A stretch of DNA of 64,000 nt, taken from contig NC_058337.1 of the NCBI RefSeq assembly GCF_905475395.1, positions 82,702,368 through 82,766,367 on the forward strand, given 5' to 3'. The translations under genes were made by a program, and so were the position numbers. The notes under the pieces are model-generated. The model was given only the letters and a program-made list of their open reading frames with translations. It had not been told where the DNA came from and did no database searches. Positions 1 through 11,240 of the stretch are shown here, one piece after another. The DNA is from Chrysoperla carnea (taxonomy: Eukaryota > Arthropoda > Insecta > Neuroptera > Chrysopidae). Positions within the stretch are counted from its first letter, which is position 1; each line of letters opens with the position of its first letter.

Positions 1-96
1 GACAACAACATAACAACAAGTTTTCATTTTTGCAAGACATTGACAGTTGGATCGTATTGGAAAGAAACCAAAAAAAAGCACAATGTAACTTGAAGA

Positions 97-600
97 AAAG
101 TTAATTTATGAAAATAGATCGGACATCGCCGGGGAAGATCTATTTAATGAGTTGGTATTGCTGCCTCTATTTGTTTTAAATAAAGACAAAACTCCACCCG
201 ATGTACCAAATTGTATTTATTCTAATAATTTAATGTCTCTATTTACTAACGTTTCAATATCTTTATGTACATATTTAGCACTTCCTATTATAGTAGCAGA
301 AGGCGAATCAAAAACTACTTACGATCAACCTTGACCCAAAAGAGATTGACAAATTTAGTAATAAGTAAATAAGTATCGAATCGAAAGTAGATTTCAAAAC
401 AGATGATATCATTAAAAAATTTGGCAACTTAAAAGGTAGAAAAATATAATTTAATGTTTAAAACTGTACCTAATGTTATTGTAGAGTAAGTATATTAAAT
501 AAACAAACAGAACACAAAAATTATATTTTTCTGTTAAATTTTTTGTATTGGGGCGCTACTAGATTTTTGCACCCTGGCGCTCAATATGGGTAAGAAGGCT
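97..600 (+). pseudogene. Decayed hAT transposase C-terminus (ZMYM1-like type)
   Basis: The open stretch at about 100-334 reads like the end of a ZMYM1-like hAT transposase: a DLFNEL-type motif, then a TPPDVPN-type motif, then a hAT dimerisation segment (LALPIIVA in place of the usual LTLPVTVA). The reading is broken near 320-335, and recognisable residues go on in another frame (about 335-365). At 549-595 is a GGGGCGC...CTGGCGC stretch like the 3' terminal region of these elements. No intact gene remains. Family assignment rests on motif memory, not a search. Confidence 0.6.
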
Positions 601-620
601 CTACATATAGAGAAAATATA

Positions 621-1174
621 ACAAGTGTTTGTCAAGGTAAGGCCAAATATTACATTGATGCAGGTGGTTCAAATGTTACTCGGAATGACTATTGAGCATT
701 TTTTAAGATTTTGTGATTATCAAATCAATATGTAGATAAAAATCTATTTTTTTTATTGATAAAATGAGGATAAAATTTATTTTTACAAGCTCAAAAAATG
801 AGAATAGTCATGTAAATATAATGCCCATCAATCACAGTAAGTAAAACAAAATTTAATTATTTGAGAGAGATGATAATTGACCTATTTTGATCTAATACTC
901 TAAGGCTCATTTTGTTCGTAATTGATTTATAAATAACCCCCTTTAAATATTTTGTGACCCTTCCTCGCTGTGTTTTATATTATCAGGGGTCAAAAAAGAA
1001 CTTTCAGTCAAAATTTTCAAATCAAAATTTTAGAAAGTCGACTCTGATTTTGCATTCCTTGCATTCACCGCACGTGTAACTGTTTTCAAAATTAGTTACG
1101 GAAAAAAAATTGCATAGGTATCTGTTTTATAATATTTACTAAATAGAACATCTTGTCAAAACAAAATAGTACAA
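621..1174. other. AT-rich intergenic stretch
   Basis: No gene-like frame and no repeat pair was recognised here. Confidence 0.6.
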
Positions 1175-1730
1175 GATCCGAATTAAGGTCGACCTTCACC
1201 CATCTGTTTACCGAATGAAAGTTATTTTTTATGAAATGTAAAATATTTACAATTATCCCTGTTGTGGGTTGCCCTAAAAAATATGGTCCAGACAACTTTT
1301 AATAAAAATATCAAAACTTGGAAAGCTTGTAAATTTTATTTTTTGACTGATATTTTGTGGACAATCATATATAGCACCGTATTTGCAATAAAATTATCTT
1401 TATTTATATATGTGAGGCAATGAATTAACAGATGAACGTAATTACTATTCACAACTTGTATAAATGCGAAAATAGTGAACGAAAAGAGGCAGACAGCATA
1501 GCTGCTGCATATTCTTTATGGCTTTTACTTTCGAGTAGATCAATATTCGTTAGATATGCAAGTCTGAAAAATTTCAAAAAATTTTACTCTTGATATTTTC
1601 ACTAAAAGTAGTCTGGACCACATTTTTTTAGGCAACCCATTGCAGGGACATTTGTTAACATTTTATATTTCATAAAAAATAACTTTCATTCGGTAAACAG
1701 ATGGGTGAAGGTCGATCCTAATTGGGATCT
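1175..1730. mobile_element. Foldback element, about 120 bp arms
   Basis: Arms 1175-1293 and 1611-1730 are inverted copies with scattered mismatches. A shared core reads TTCACCCATCTGTTTACCG and its complement; GGTCCAGAC marks the inner end. The 317-base spacer has no coding frame. Edges may extend further out. The short reading frame at 1092-1295 lies over the left arm and is not a gene. Confidence 0.8.
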
Positions 1731-2943
1731 TAGACTAAAAATTCTTCAACAAAATTCTACTTTAAAAAAATAGGGCTACACTTATTTTTTACCGATAAAA
1801 TAACCGAAAATTAAGCTATTTCAAATTTGCTAAAAAAATTTTTTACCCTACGCGGATTGACGAAAAACCACATTATAATTTTCCGAGTTTTCCCACTTTA
1901 ATGGGTTTTCTTAGAAAACACGTTTTTGCATTCTAGATTTTATATTAGTCCAAAAATTCATTATGAAGGGCTAACTGGCAAAGGCCAAGAAATTTGCAGA
2001 CACATATCTCAACCCCATTAAATTTGAAAATGACTAAGTCAAGGAGGTTTAATTTCTGTCGTTTAGATATATTTTAAGAAAATCAACCGTTTTTTAAGAA
2101 ATTTTTTAACAAAAACTTGAAAAAAACTTTTTAAAACTTTAGACAGGAAAAGTTAAAAAGTTTTCCGGATAGAAATAAGGTTTATTTTGTTGGTTTTCAA
2201 TCCTTACAAATATCGTGCAAAATTTTGGCAATTTTTTACTTATTGTGGTGTTTTTTACGTATTGTGCCTTCCTTTTAGTATTTAGGATAGACAAAAAAAA
2301 CTCGTCCGGAAGCACAAAAATCGAAAAACTCGATTTCTATTGATATTACAGACCACCGTTAAAACTACGATTATCTTTATCATTTCTCAAACCAACAGAC
2401 AAGAAGAATTGTATTTTTACGTGAGAATAGATTATGGAAGGTCAAAAGCTTAAGAACTTAATTGTAAAATTTGAGTGCATCGCAATGGACATATTTACAA
2501 AAATTTGAGCATGCATTACTAAAATATGCACTGGATATTGCACAGCATAAAGAAATCCTTCGTGCTTTCCTCAAAAATGATTTCAAAGATTATTTATCAT
2601 ATATGACTTATTAATTTTAGTATTTCAATTAATTTTAGTATTTCAAATTCTTAGATTATATATACATAGATTATAAATATTTGATTTATATTTAAATATT
2701 TCTCAACTTACAAGCTGAAAGGGAGGAAATAATACAGAAAATTTACCTTGTAAAAATGAAACACGTTAACGCGTTTAAGAAAATTTAAAAAAACACATTT
2801 TTTTAGAAAAATCCCAATAACAAAAAATTGAATTAAATCACACTAATTCCCAAACTAAAGAGAAAAACAAAAAGACTCGCAAAAAAAAAAGAAGGAAAAT
2901 AAAATTTTTGGATTTTAGTTTTGTGTGTTTTGGAAGAAAATAC
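1731..2943. other. AT-rich intergenic stretch, possibly intron of the 3 kb gene
   Basis: No coding signal. A short direct repeat of about 21 bp (TTAATTTTAGTATTTCAA type) occurs at 2611-2646. If the exon at 2944-3152 is real, this is the start of its downstream intron. Confidence 0.5.
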
Positions 2944-3152
2944 CTGGTGCAAACTGGCTGGCAGTACAATCAAGGCGGGTTGCTGTTGTTGTGTTGGGGA
3001 ATGTGTTACATCAGGGGGTGATGTATTTTCAACAACCACTGTGGATGATGTTGACGCAGTCGCTACCGTGGTAGTAGATGATCCATTTTCATTTGGTACA
3101 GCCACCGGAGTGAAGCGAGCCGTTGTCGTCATGGCCACGTCACTCCCACTGC
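2944..3152 (-). CDS. Putative internal exon of an unrecognised gene (Ser/Thr/Pro/Gln-rich)
   Basis: This 209-base block is far richer in GC than its surroundings and is bounded on the minus strand by an acceptor-like TGTGTCTTAG before 3152 and a donor-like CAG/GTATTT after 2944. It is open in one frame throughout, about 69 residues: SGSDVAMTTTARFTPVAVP first, then a Thr/Ser/Val-rich part, a QQQQ run, and a hydrophobic end (ALIVLPASLHQ). Past the donor the frame becomes lysine- and phenylalanine-rich intron-like sequence. An ATG at 3132 could be a start if this is the first coding exon. I do not recognise the protein; the low-complexity composition suggests a disordered segment. The antisense frame over the same bases lacks splice signals. 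No partner exon was found in the window. Confidence 0.5.
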
Positions 3153-3446
3153 CTAAGACACATAATTAAATCATCCAATCACAACTAAATTTTTCTCATG
3201 AACAATATATTCGTATAACGTATATACGAATTTTCATTAAAATTTTTGGGTACGTATCATGAACGAATCACATCACAAATAGTATCAAACAATAAAAATA
3301 TATTTTTAAAATAGAGTTTGAACGCCGCATAACATCTATGTACAGACCAGAATTATAGAAAATATTTGGAATCAATGCTGTCGGATACTCAAATATTACT
3401 AAAAATAAAAAACTAAATATATCAAAACCAAAGCGCTTATTTTACG

Positions 3447-3800
3447 TCAGAAAAATCTCTTGTGAAACTCCAAAAAGACCATTTTCAAAGCAGAAAAACA
3501 ATGCTTATGAATTAAACTTTTGAGTTGTAGAGAGAATAATTACAAATTATTACATTCTAAAGCCTTATTTTTTAATTGTTAAAAAGATGTTATAATTTCC
3601 ATTAACAAGAATGTGTAAGACGATCGTCTTATACAATGTCGTTAAGGGGACTTATAGCATGTTTTTAATAATTAAAAAGCAATGATTTAGAATTAAATCA
3701 TTTGTAATTATTCTCTCTACAACTCAAAAGTTTAATTCATAAGCATTGTTTTTCTGTTTTGAAAATGGCCTCTTAGGAGTTTCACAAGAGACCTTTCTGA
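3447..3800. mobile_element. Foldback MITE with a central palindrome
   Basis: Arms of about 90 bp or more (3447-3547 and 3705-3800) pair closely: TCTCTTGTGAAACTCC at the outer left faces GGAGTTTCACAAGAGA on the right. The centre carries a perfect 14-base palindrome AAGACGATCGTCTT (3617-3630), extendable to 22 bases with one mismatch. No coding capacity. Confidence 0.85.
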
Positions 3801-4167
3801 AAAGATCAAGATTGTGTTAAAAGAAGTTTTAAGTTATTATATATAGTTATTTTAAAATTTTGGTAAACTCAAAAGTTTAATTTTTTACCATTGTTTTTTA
3901 GCTTTAAAAATTTGGAGTTTTGTCCAAACATTAAATTTAATATATCGCAAATCGTTAATTTTACCAAGAAAGTACAAGATATCTTTCTGGCGTAAAATAA
4001 CCCAAAAAAACAGTTGGCTGGTAAACACTTGATTCTTATTGAAGGACGTCTTTAGACGGGAAAAAATCGAATCCAAACATTTTTTACAACGGGCTAGATC
4101 CGAAAAAATTGGTAAAAACTGCAATAAAATTTAGGAATACCTTGTTTTCGCATTTTCTTGAGATATT
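3801..4167. other. AT-rich intergenic stretch
   Basis: No gene or repeat recognised. Confidence 0.6.
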
Positions 4168-4312
4168 TTGGTAAATGTTTACTTATCTTACTTTTGGTAA
4201 AAATACGTAATAATTACATATATATTACATGGGGTGTACGCAATCACAGAATGAACGCAACAAGGGCCAAAAATCAATTTAAGCAAAAGTGAGATAAGTA
4301 AACATTTACCAA
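4168..4312. mobile_element. Very short MITE with 29 bp terminal inverted repeats
   Basis: Positions 4168-4196 and 4284-4312 are inverted copies with a single mismatch; the outer end reads TTGGTAAATGTTTACTTATC. The whole element is 145 bp. No clear target duplication, so the superfamily is unknown. Confidence 0.85.
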
Positions 4313-4788
4313 TAATTAGTGGTATACAAAAATGAAAAGCCGAGATAACCAAAAATAATATTTGGCAATCAGGAACACAAATAGTTAAAATGTAAGTGAA
4401 AATTTTTGCTTGTGAATATTCAACATCGATTTTCCACATTCGAAAAATATACGTCTATATTAAATACTATCTTAAAATAGTCTGTCTCTATATAGAGGTA
4501 AAAATAGCAAACAAATTATAATAATACATTCATTCAAACATTTGATTTCATAACTTTCTTTGTTGAAATCGCAATATTATTTGTTTACGAAATGCTATAC
4601 GAAAAGATTCGAGAATGTTGTTGTTTGAAATCCAGAGTCAGTGCCGGGGCTTACTTTATATTCATAACATTCGACTTAAATACTGAACCCCATAGAAAAC
4701 TAAAAGCATAAATTTAAAGGATTAACAGGGCACTTGCGTATAGTTTAAAAGTCAAATATTATGTTCATGTTTCAATTAGCGTTTAGGT
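4313..4788. other. AT-rich intergenic stretch
   Basis: No gene or repeat recognised. Confidence 0.6.
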
Positions 4789-5074
4789 CTGAAGATTAAA
4801 AAAGATCCGCTAGATGGCAGCATTAAGAAAGGAGGAGTGATACATATAAAAGCCTTCGACGTTTCCGTATAACATAATTTAAATCCTCTTTAACACATCT
4901 CTGCCTTTTTACGATCGTTGGGAATCTAAAAAAATACATTCAATTAATTCAATATATTTAATGTTGATTTAGTGTTGAAGAGGATTTAAATTCTGTCATA
5001 CGGAAATAAAAAAGGCTTCTTAATAACTCCCCTCCCCCTAGTGCTGCCATCTAGCTGATCTTTTTAATCTTCAG
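4789..5074. mobile_element. Foldback element with CTGAAGATTAAAAA ends
   Basis: Arms of about 110 bp: the left starts CTGAAGATTAAAAAAGATC, then CTAGATGGCAGCA; the right is its inverse ending TTTTTAATCTTCAG. Inner arms share AATTTAAATCCTCTT. A detached end of the same family sits at 61821-61859. Confidence 0.85.
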
Positions 5075-5331
5075 AGGAAAAAGACTAATTAAAAAACGTA
5101 TAAAAAATACAATAATCAAAAATATAATAAACATATCTTTCTTGGAAATTAAGAGAGAAAGGGCATAATTTGAAATGTTTACTTTATTGATATCATCAAA
5201 ATACGCTATCCATAACTGTTGCTATTTTTGTCATATTAACTATAGCTACTTATACTCCCATTCCAATCCCATTTAAATGACAAATACAAAAAAAGCTTAC
5301 TCATATTGGTGATTAAATGGGATATAGTACA

Positions 5332-5730
5332 TATTCGCACCTTGCGTGAGTTTTTTTGGAGGCGTTTCCATGGTAACGATAGACTACTTTAATTATAGAA
5401 TTGTATGGATACATAATATATAATTGTAGGGATGGCATTTATTACTTACATTGAAAATTTAATATTATTGTCTCACAAATTTAAATAAATAATTATGATA
5501 ATTTACATTTGAAAAATAATATTTGTGCAATTTGATTTCTGATTTTCACAATTTTTAATGCATTAAGTTTAATTAATTAGTGTTTTCAATAATTTTAATT
5601 TGGTATTTAATATAACATTTACATTTAAAGAATTTCAAATTAGTCATAACAGCCTCCTTTAACGTCAAAATTTTCCACTGGAAGCGCTGGCACCAATTTT
5701 ATTGTCCCAACCATGACTACGCACACAACG
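5332..5730 (+). repeat. Repeat family F3, copy 1 (longest)
   Basis: It starts with TATTCGCACC, continues GGAGGCGTTTCCATGGTAAC, and ends near CCATGACTACGCAC. Copy 2 (34565-34829, inverted, shortened) keeps both ends; copy 3 (45485-45830) keeps the left end and body. There is no reading frame. It is probably a non-autonomous transposon, as the shortened copy retains both termini. Confidence 0.8.
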
Positions 5731-6691
5731 AATAGCTAATTTGCAATTTTACATTATAGAGCAGCAGGTAGGGATGACGTATTTAGCATCATTTAAAAAT
5801 GTATAATCTAGATTTGGAGCGCACTTTTTGAATGTCAATACATTTTTTTTAAACTAAATGAAAGTATTTTATTTTTGAGATCTAGAATAAACATCATAGA
5901 ATCTTAGAAACTAATGGTAAGAAAACTCAAGTTTGTTCTGACGAGAAGCAAAAATTAATACAAATTTTAGAAGTTAAAATTATTTTATACGCAATAAGGG
6001 CATGGTTTGACATATTTCGCAAAGTTTCTCTATTTAAAAAAAAAAAAAAAACAAAGACTGCATTTCTTTTTCTAATAATCAAAAAAGTCAAATATTATTT
6101 TACTAAAAAAAAGAGCAGAAATATATCAATTTTGTATTTTTATGTTTTTTAAATAAATATTTTTCCAAGTATAACCTTTTATTGCCTAAAAACAAAAATA
6201 ATTTTTTCTTAAGTCATATATTTTTTCCGTTTACGCTTGAGAGTAAAAGCTTGCCCTTATTAGTTTTATACATAAATAGTCAACTAACAAATATTTTCTT
6301 GATATTCTAAAATTGCCATTACCTCAATATTCATTGTCAGCTTCTTTTAAGCTGGCAAAGATTGCTATATTTATTGAAGTAAAGTCTGTGATGTTTGACT
6401 CGTAAATCAGTAAGATTTACGCCAATAACTTAAAATTCTTTTTTATCACATTTAGGAGAGATTTTGAATTGAAATAATTGCAAATCTTCTAAGTAATGTA
6501 CTTCTCTTGGTGTGAAAGAAATTCCTAGAAAAATTGGAAAAGGTTGCTTGCATAATACAAAATTTATAAAAACTAATGCACCCATGATTACACAGACTAA
6601 ATAGTATCCTGTTTGTATAGTATTTCAGTGTCGATGACTTCAGAGAAAATTAAAAAAAAAAAAAAAAAACTTTTAATATTTTCATGCAACC
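5731..6691. other. AT-rich intergenic stretch
   Basis: Simple A and T runs (for example 6037-6051 and 6653-6669); nothing else recognised. Confidence 0.6.
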
Positions 6692-6780
6692 AGAGGCGGA
6701 TTATCCGTAAGGCAAACTAGACACGTGCCTATTGTCTCGAGGTTACAAAGAGGTGCGCGCCTGAAAGTTTTTACACAAAG
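6692..6780. mobile_element. Possible decayed hAT terminus
   Basis: CAGAGGCGGATTATCC at about 6691-6706 resembles the CAGNGGCG start of hAT elements and is followed by a G/C-richer patch with an ACACGTGCC string, as in ZMYM1-like elements. No matching right end could be assigned; the relic at 13.1-13.7 kb is one candidate partner. Confidence 0.35.
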
Positions 6781-8703
6781 AAGCTACTTATTATATTAAG
6801 TACTAAGTAAAATGTATAATGTATGGCCGCTAGAAGGGCATCGATGTGGTGCTTCACTAGGGGCTTTCGGCATCTAATCCATCTCAGTATGAAGCCATAT
6901 GATTGCGTATTAATTAGACGCCTCACCTTTATATCATATAATTCTAGTTTAAATGTTTCACTTCTTATGTCTTATAAAATAACTAATAAGTATTAATTAA
7001 AAATCGTCACTAGAAATGACGTCATCTTTCATGAAGTGGATAAGATTAGCCAATTTTAAAGTAACTTCCTTAAGGTCAAAGGCAGTATTATTTACTCATT
7101 AATTTTCTTTTATACCAGGAAATGAAATGAAGCCTTATGAACGATAGCTGTAACCTCATGGGTATTTAAGTACGTCGAGCATAATAGAAAAAACACAGGT
7201 CTATAATTTAATGAATTTTATAAGGAACTTAAAAAATCGCCTGATCTTTTCATACAGTTAATACAACCATCTGAACATAGATGTATATTTTTTATTCTAT
7301 ATCTACGACTTATTAAAACAGAAAATTAATTTTCAGCTGGATTAGTTTAGTTTATTTTTTAATGTTTTTGGAAGGTGTATGTTTTCCATCCTGCCACTAT
7401 TGAGACAGCCGATGTTCACGAGGCATCAAAACAACGCCAAATGAGGCATATTATATAATTTTAACGACATTGAAATGTTTGAATGAAATAAATTTTTGGC
7501 TCCCTGATTACAAGGTTAATTAGGCAACTTATCTACAGGGTATTAATTCATTGCATGCAGAACCGAATTTAGCGCCTCCTTGCGGGTAATTTGTAATTCC
7601 ACACTCTATTCATTATATTAGTAAGATAAGCAAATTATTTACATTTTATATTTGTTTAATTACCTACTAGTGAATTTTTTTCAATTTATTTATTTAATTG
7701 TAATTATCATTTAATAAATCAAATCATTAAAAAATTTATATCAAAATTATTGTCTATATATTTTAATAAATTGGATTTATTTTTAATAGAATGAAGTTAA
7801 AAGATATTGAATGATAAATAAGCCACCTCTGGCGCTAGTTCTGTTTTGCATCCAACGAATGAATCCTGCTCATGAAATAAATTTTTATTGTTCAAGTCTA
7901 AAACAAAAAATAAAATTATTATGTTATAAAATTATTTATTGAATTTTCGAAACCGCTAGTATTTTAAAACTAGTGAATTCCTTTGAATTTGAAAAATAAA
8001 CAAATATTCAAAATTATAATTTAAACTTTCAACTTGAAAAAGATACATGAATTGAAACGTACAATTTTACGGAAAAGAAATTCGTAAAATTTAATATAAG
8101 TTTTTCCTGAAATTCTCAAATAAATTAAAATTTGGTTTTTAAAGTCTAATTTACCTTGCATTTCACCTATGTCAACATAATCTCTTGTTATCAATAACAT
8201 TTAAAAATAATTTATTTTTTCAAAATATTTTTTACTAAATTAAATAATTATGAAATTTCCAATAATATGAAATATTAATTTTTGTATGAAATTTAAATAT
8301 TTCAAAATTTTGATCCAATGTTTTTGATGATTTGTGTGACCATTTGATTTTGTAAATGATTCAGGTGCATTCCTCCTGTAAATATGAAATTTAATTTTAA
8401 TTTTATTTTTCTTTAAAAAACATTGACAATATAAAAGGATAATTTGGAAAAATTGATAGAATTTCATTATACAGTGTTTTCAAAAAAGCACGCTTCACTT
8501 CTCCATCTTGTAATTATGAGATATAAGCAAAAAAATTAATTCAGAATTCCACATTAAAACTTAACAATCAACTAATCATTCCAATAAATAAATGAATTTG
8601 CATTGCAAGAAAGCTTAATCATTTAAATCTTGCCGGGAAATTTAATATCTTTCTCAAAGAGTTTGAAATGTTCGATTTTATTAAACCGTTAGTAAGTTAT
8701 TAA
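6781..8703. other. AT-rich intergenic stretch
   Basis: No coding frame with splice signals and no repeat pair recognised. Two GC-richer spots (6823-6890, 7555-7600) may be repeat remnants. Confidence 0.55.
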
Positions 8704-8925
8704 ATTAGTCCAATAAAAATAAAATTTTACTTGGAAAAATTAGATTATAGTCCAAATTATCTCAATTTTTACAATTTTTATTCACTTTGCGTAACCCGAT
8801 ATCTATCCAATTCACCATTAATTTAATTAGTCCAACAAAAGTAAAAATTTCTTTTGTAAAAATTAAGTTAGTCCAAAATATTTCATCCTGCGTCTATCCC
8901 ATGCATCATTAACAAAAATTTATAT
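8704..8925. repeat. Diverged tandem dimer, period about 122 bp
   Basis: Units start with ATTAGTCCAAYAAAA at 8704 and 8826. Within each, a second AGTCCAAA and a C-rich stretch (ATCTATCC, CATTAA) follow in the same order. A third AGTTAGTCCAACAAAA start occurs at 8998. Confidence 0.65.
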
Positions 8926-9018
8926 TAAATATAAGTGTAAGGCTAGCGTACCATTTTGGAATTATTTGTAAATATTTGTTTAGAAATATATTCCTCAGTT
9001 AGTCCAACAAAACTGAGC

Positions 9019-9281
9019 CAGAGCGCTATTGAGGAAGTCGTGCCTTTAAAATGCGGGGCCCAGTAAATTTTTAATTGCGCAACCATCTCAAAAATGTAAT
9101 GGTGGGTATGTTTTTTTTTTTGTTATTTTAATAAGAACAAAACAAAAGGCAAAAATCATTTTGGCCGACAATGGGTAACACAAATGTACGTTGTCGTAGA
9201 ATATTTATCAATTTTAAGTTGATAGTTAAAAATTTGCCGAACTCTGCATTTAAAAGTACGGCTTTCTCAATAACGCTCTTG
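9019..9281. mobile_element. Foldback MITE, about 45 bp arms
   Basis: CAGAGCGCTATTGAGGAAGT at the left faces the inverse of a right end reading CTTTCTCAATAACGCTCTTG. Arms continue through CCTTTAAAATGC. No coding frame. Confidence 0.75.
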
Positions 9282-10706
9282 TTTAGTGTGTTTGGGGTAC
9301 CAAAGAAATATGCAGATAAAAAATTTTGATTGTTGAAAATAATTCCAAAAATAATACAGTGAATTTATACCTATTTGGAAACAGTTGTATTGTTTCATGT
9401 GATATATTTTTGTGAGTGCAAAATTAAGTAGTGCAATATCATGGAACTTATTTATATGGGTGCAGTGTTGAAAAATAAATAAACAAATACAAACCGGTAA
9501 AACTAAGAAATCCCACAAATTATATTCAAAATGAATAATCTCAAACATCAACAATAACAATCATAAATAAATGGATTCACAAACATTACACAAAAAGATG
9601 AACGATATTTCCACAAAAGAGAAGAGATAGTATAGGTACACATGTATCGATACAATTAGCTAATCTACCGATGCGAAAGTAATATTACAAATTAAAAAAT
9701 ATAACAAAACAATATTATTATAAATATCAAAACTCCCCTTTGGCTTTATTACAAAGTTACAAACTACAAACTACTTACTGAAAATAAAAGTATAATAAAA
9801 CTACTGTAGTTAGTTTGTTACGAATATTTATCATATGAAAAATTTATCGCGTGTGTTTTATAAAACCACCCTGCAAATGATTCAGAATACTTTCAAACAC
9901 AATAGGGAATATTCATGAAATTTAAATGTGGTTCAAATTTTTTTTTTCTAAAATTTATTGGCTGGACATTTCAACTAAACCATTATTTTAGTAATAAATA
10001 TCTTTTTAATTACTTATTTAAAATTAATTAATAAAAGTACAAATTCAGTGAGAGAAATTCAAATTTTAAAACGGACGTGACGTCATAGTATGTGGCTTGT
10101 CATATTTGTTGATATACTGTATAGTATTAATTACTTATATTTTGTATGGTATTACATTGAGTTATATTATTCTACGGCTTTTTATTAGAATTACATGCAA
10201 AATTATGATAATTTTGATTTATTTCGAAGATCATATACAAATAAATATTCATTCCCAATAAGTTAGAGGTATTTTGGTATTTTATTTACTTTAATTTTTC
10301 AAATTTTCAGTTTTATTATTATTTGAGTTTAACACTAAGATGTTAGCGCCACGAATAAAAAAAAATGTTAACCATACTTAATGAATAAACAACTCAGATT
10401 ATTTTTTCATTGAATGAAAAGGCAAAAGATACCTACTTTATTATACATTTTTATATGCTTTACTCTTTTATATGTGCTGGTTTACAAGATTGCAAACAAA
10501 CATTTCCGTTAAATATTATGTGTCTATGGGCGTTTCAAACTATAGTTATTTTTTCTATCGCTAGATAGAGTAGTATTAAAATTAAATAATTCGCTAACTT
10601 ATTTAAACTGTCGATCTTTTTTGAGAGAAAGGCGCCACTGTCCCAACAATATAGCGAATAGAGTCCCGGAAGAAATCTAGATATAGGAACCCACCCCTTC
10701 CGAACT
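9282..10706. other. AT-rich intergenic stretch
   Basis: No gene recognised. The part from 10615 to 10706 is less AT-rich and probably belongs to the hAT remnant ending at 10719. Confidence 0.55.
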
Positions 10707-10719
10707 AGCTACGCCACTG
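10707..10719. mobile_element. Solitary hAT right terminus
   Basis: AGCTACGCCACTG is the inverse of CAGTGGCGTAGCT and matches the left end of the intact hAT element at 37533 (CAGTGGCGTAGCG) over 12 bases. No matching left end was found nearby. Confidence 0.6.
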
Positions 10720-11139
10720 ACCAACATCGAGCACTTAAGATACAGGAAAAATCTATTAGGAAACCAGAATAAGAACTTATTGTAAGTCGTTTTTTTAATC
10801 GAATTAAAAAATGAATTATTCAAGAACTGTTGAAATAATGAGGTACTTACAATAATCTTAATGAAATCAGAGATATTCAGATATTTGGATATGTTGAGAA
10901 TTTTTTTAAAGCGTTAGTTTTCACACTAACTTTGATTCAGTCCAAATTTAAAATAAAAATTTTTATACAAATACGTAGCCTTTTATACATAGCTTTTTTT
11001 TGAACTTCAAAATTCAGTAAAAATAGCTTTTCTATAATTTGATTAGACAGTTTAGCACAATATAACAACATATTTTATGTTCGTAGCGAATTATTCAATT
11101 TTTGATTTCGAATTTGTATTTTCGTCTCCTTTTGGTTGT

Positions 11140-11240
11140 GGCGTCTCTTATATGAATAATGATTTTTTTTTCTTTAAGATACATGGGGTTCCGGTTCTAG
11201 TTGAGCACTACCGAGCACTCAGCAGTTCGGGTAAATTTAG
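11140..11240. repeat. Small repeat shared with the eIF3g/CHERP promoter region
   Basis: TCTTTAAGATACATG (11170-11184), preceded by a TATATGAATAATGATTT stretch, recurs at 22509-22543; a related ATATGATAATTCATTTTTTT stretch lies near 20040. Flanks differ. Confidence 0.5.

Noticed and set aside
2921..3169. 82-codon plus-strand frame opposite the proposed exon
   Set aside because: Cysteine- and valine-rich shadow of the minus-strand exon; no splice signals on that strand.
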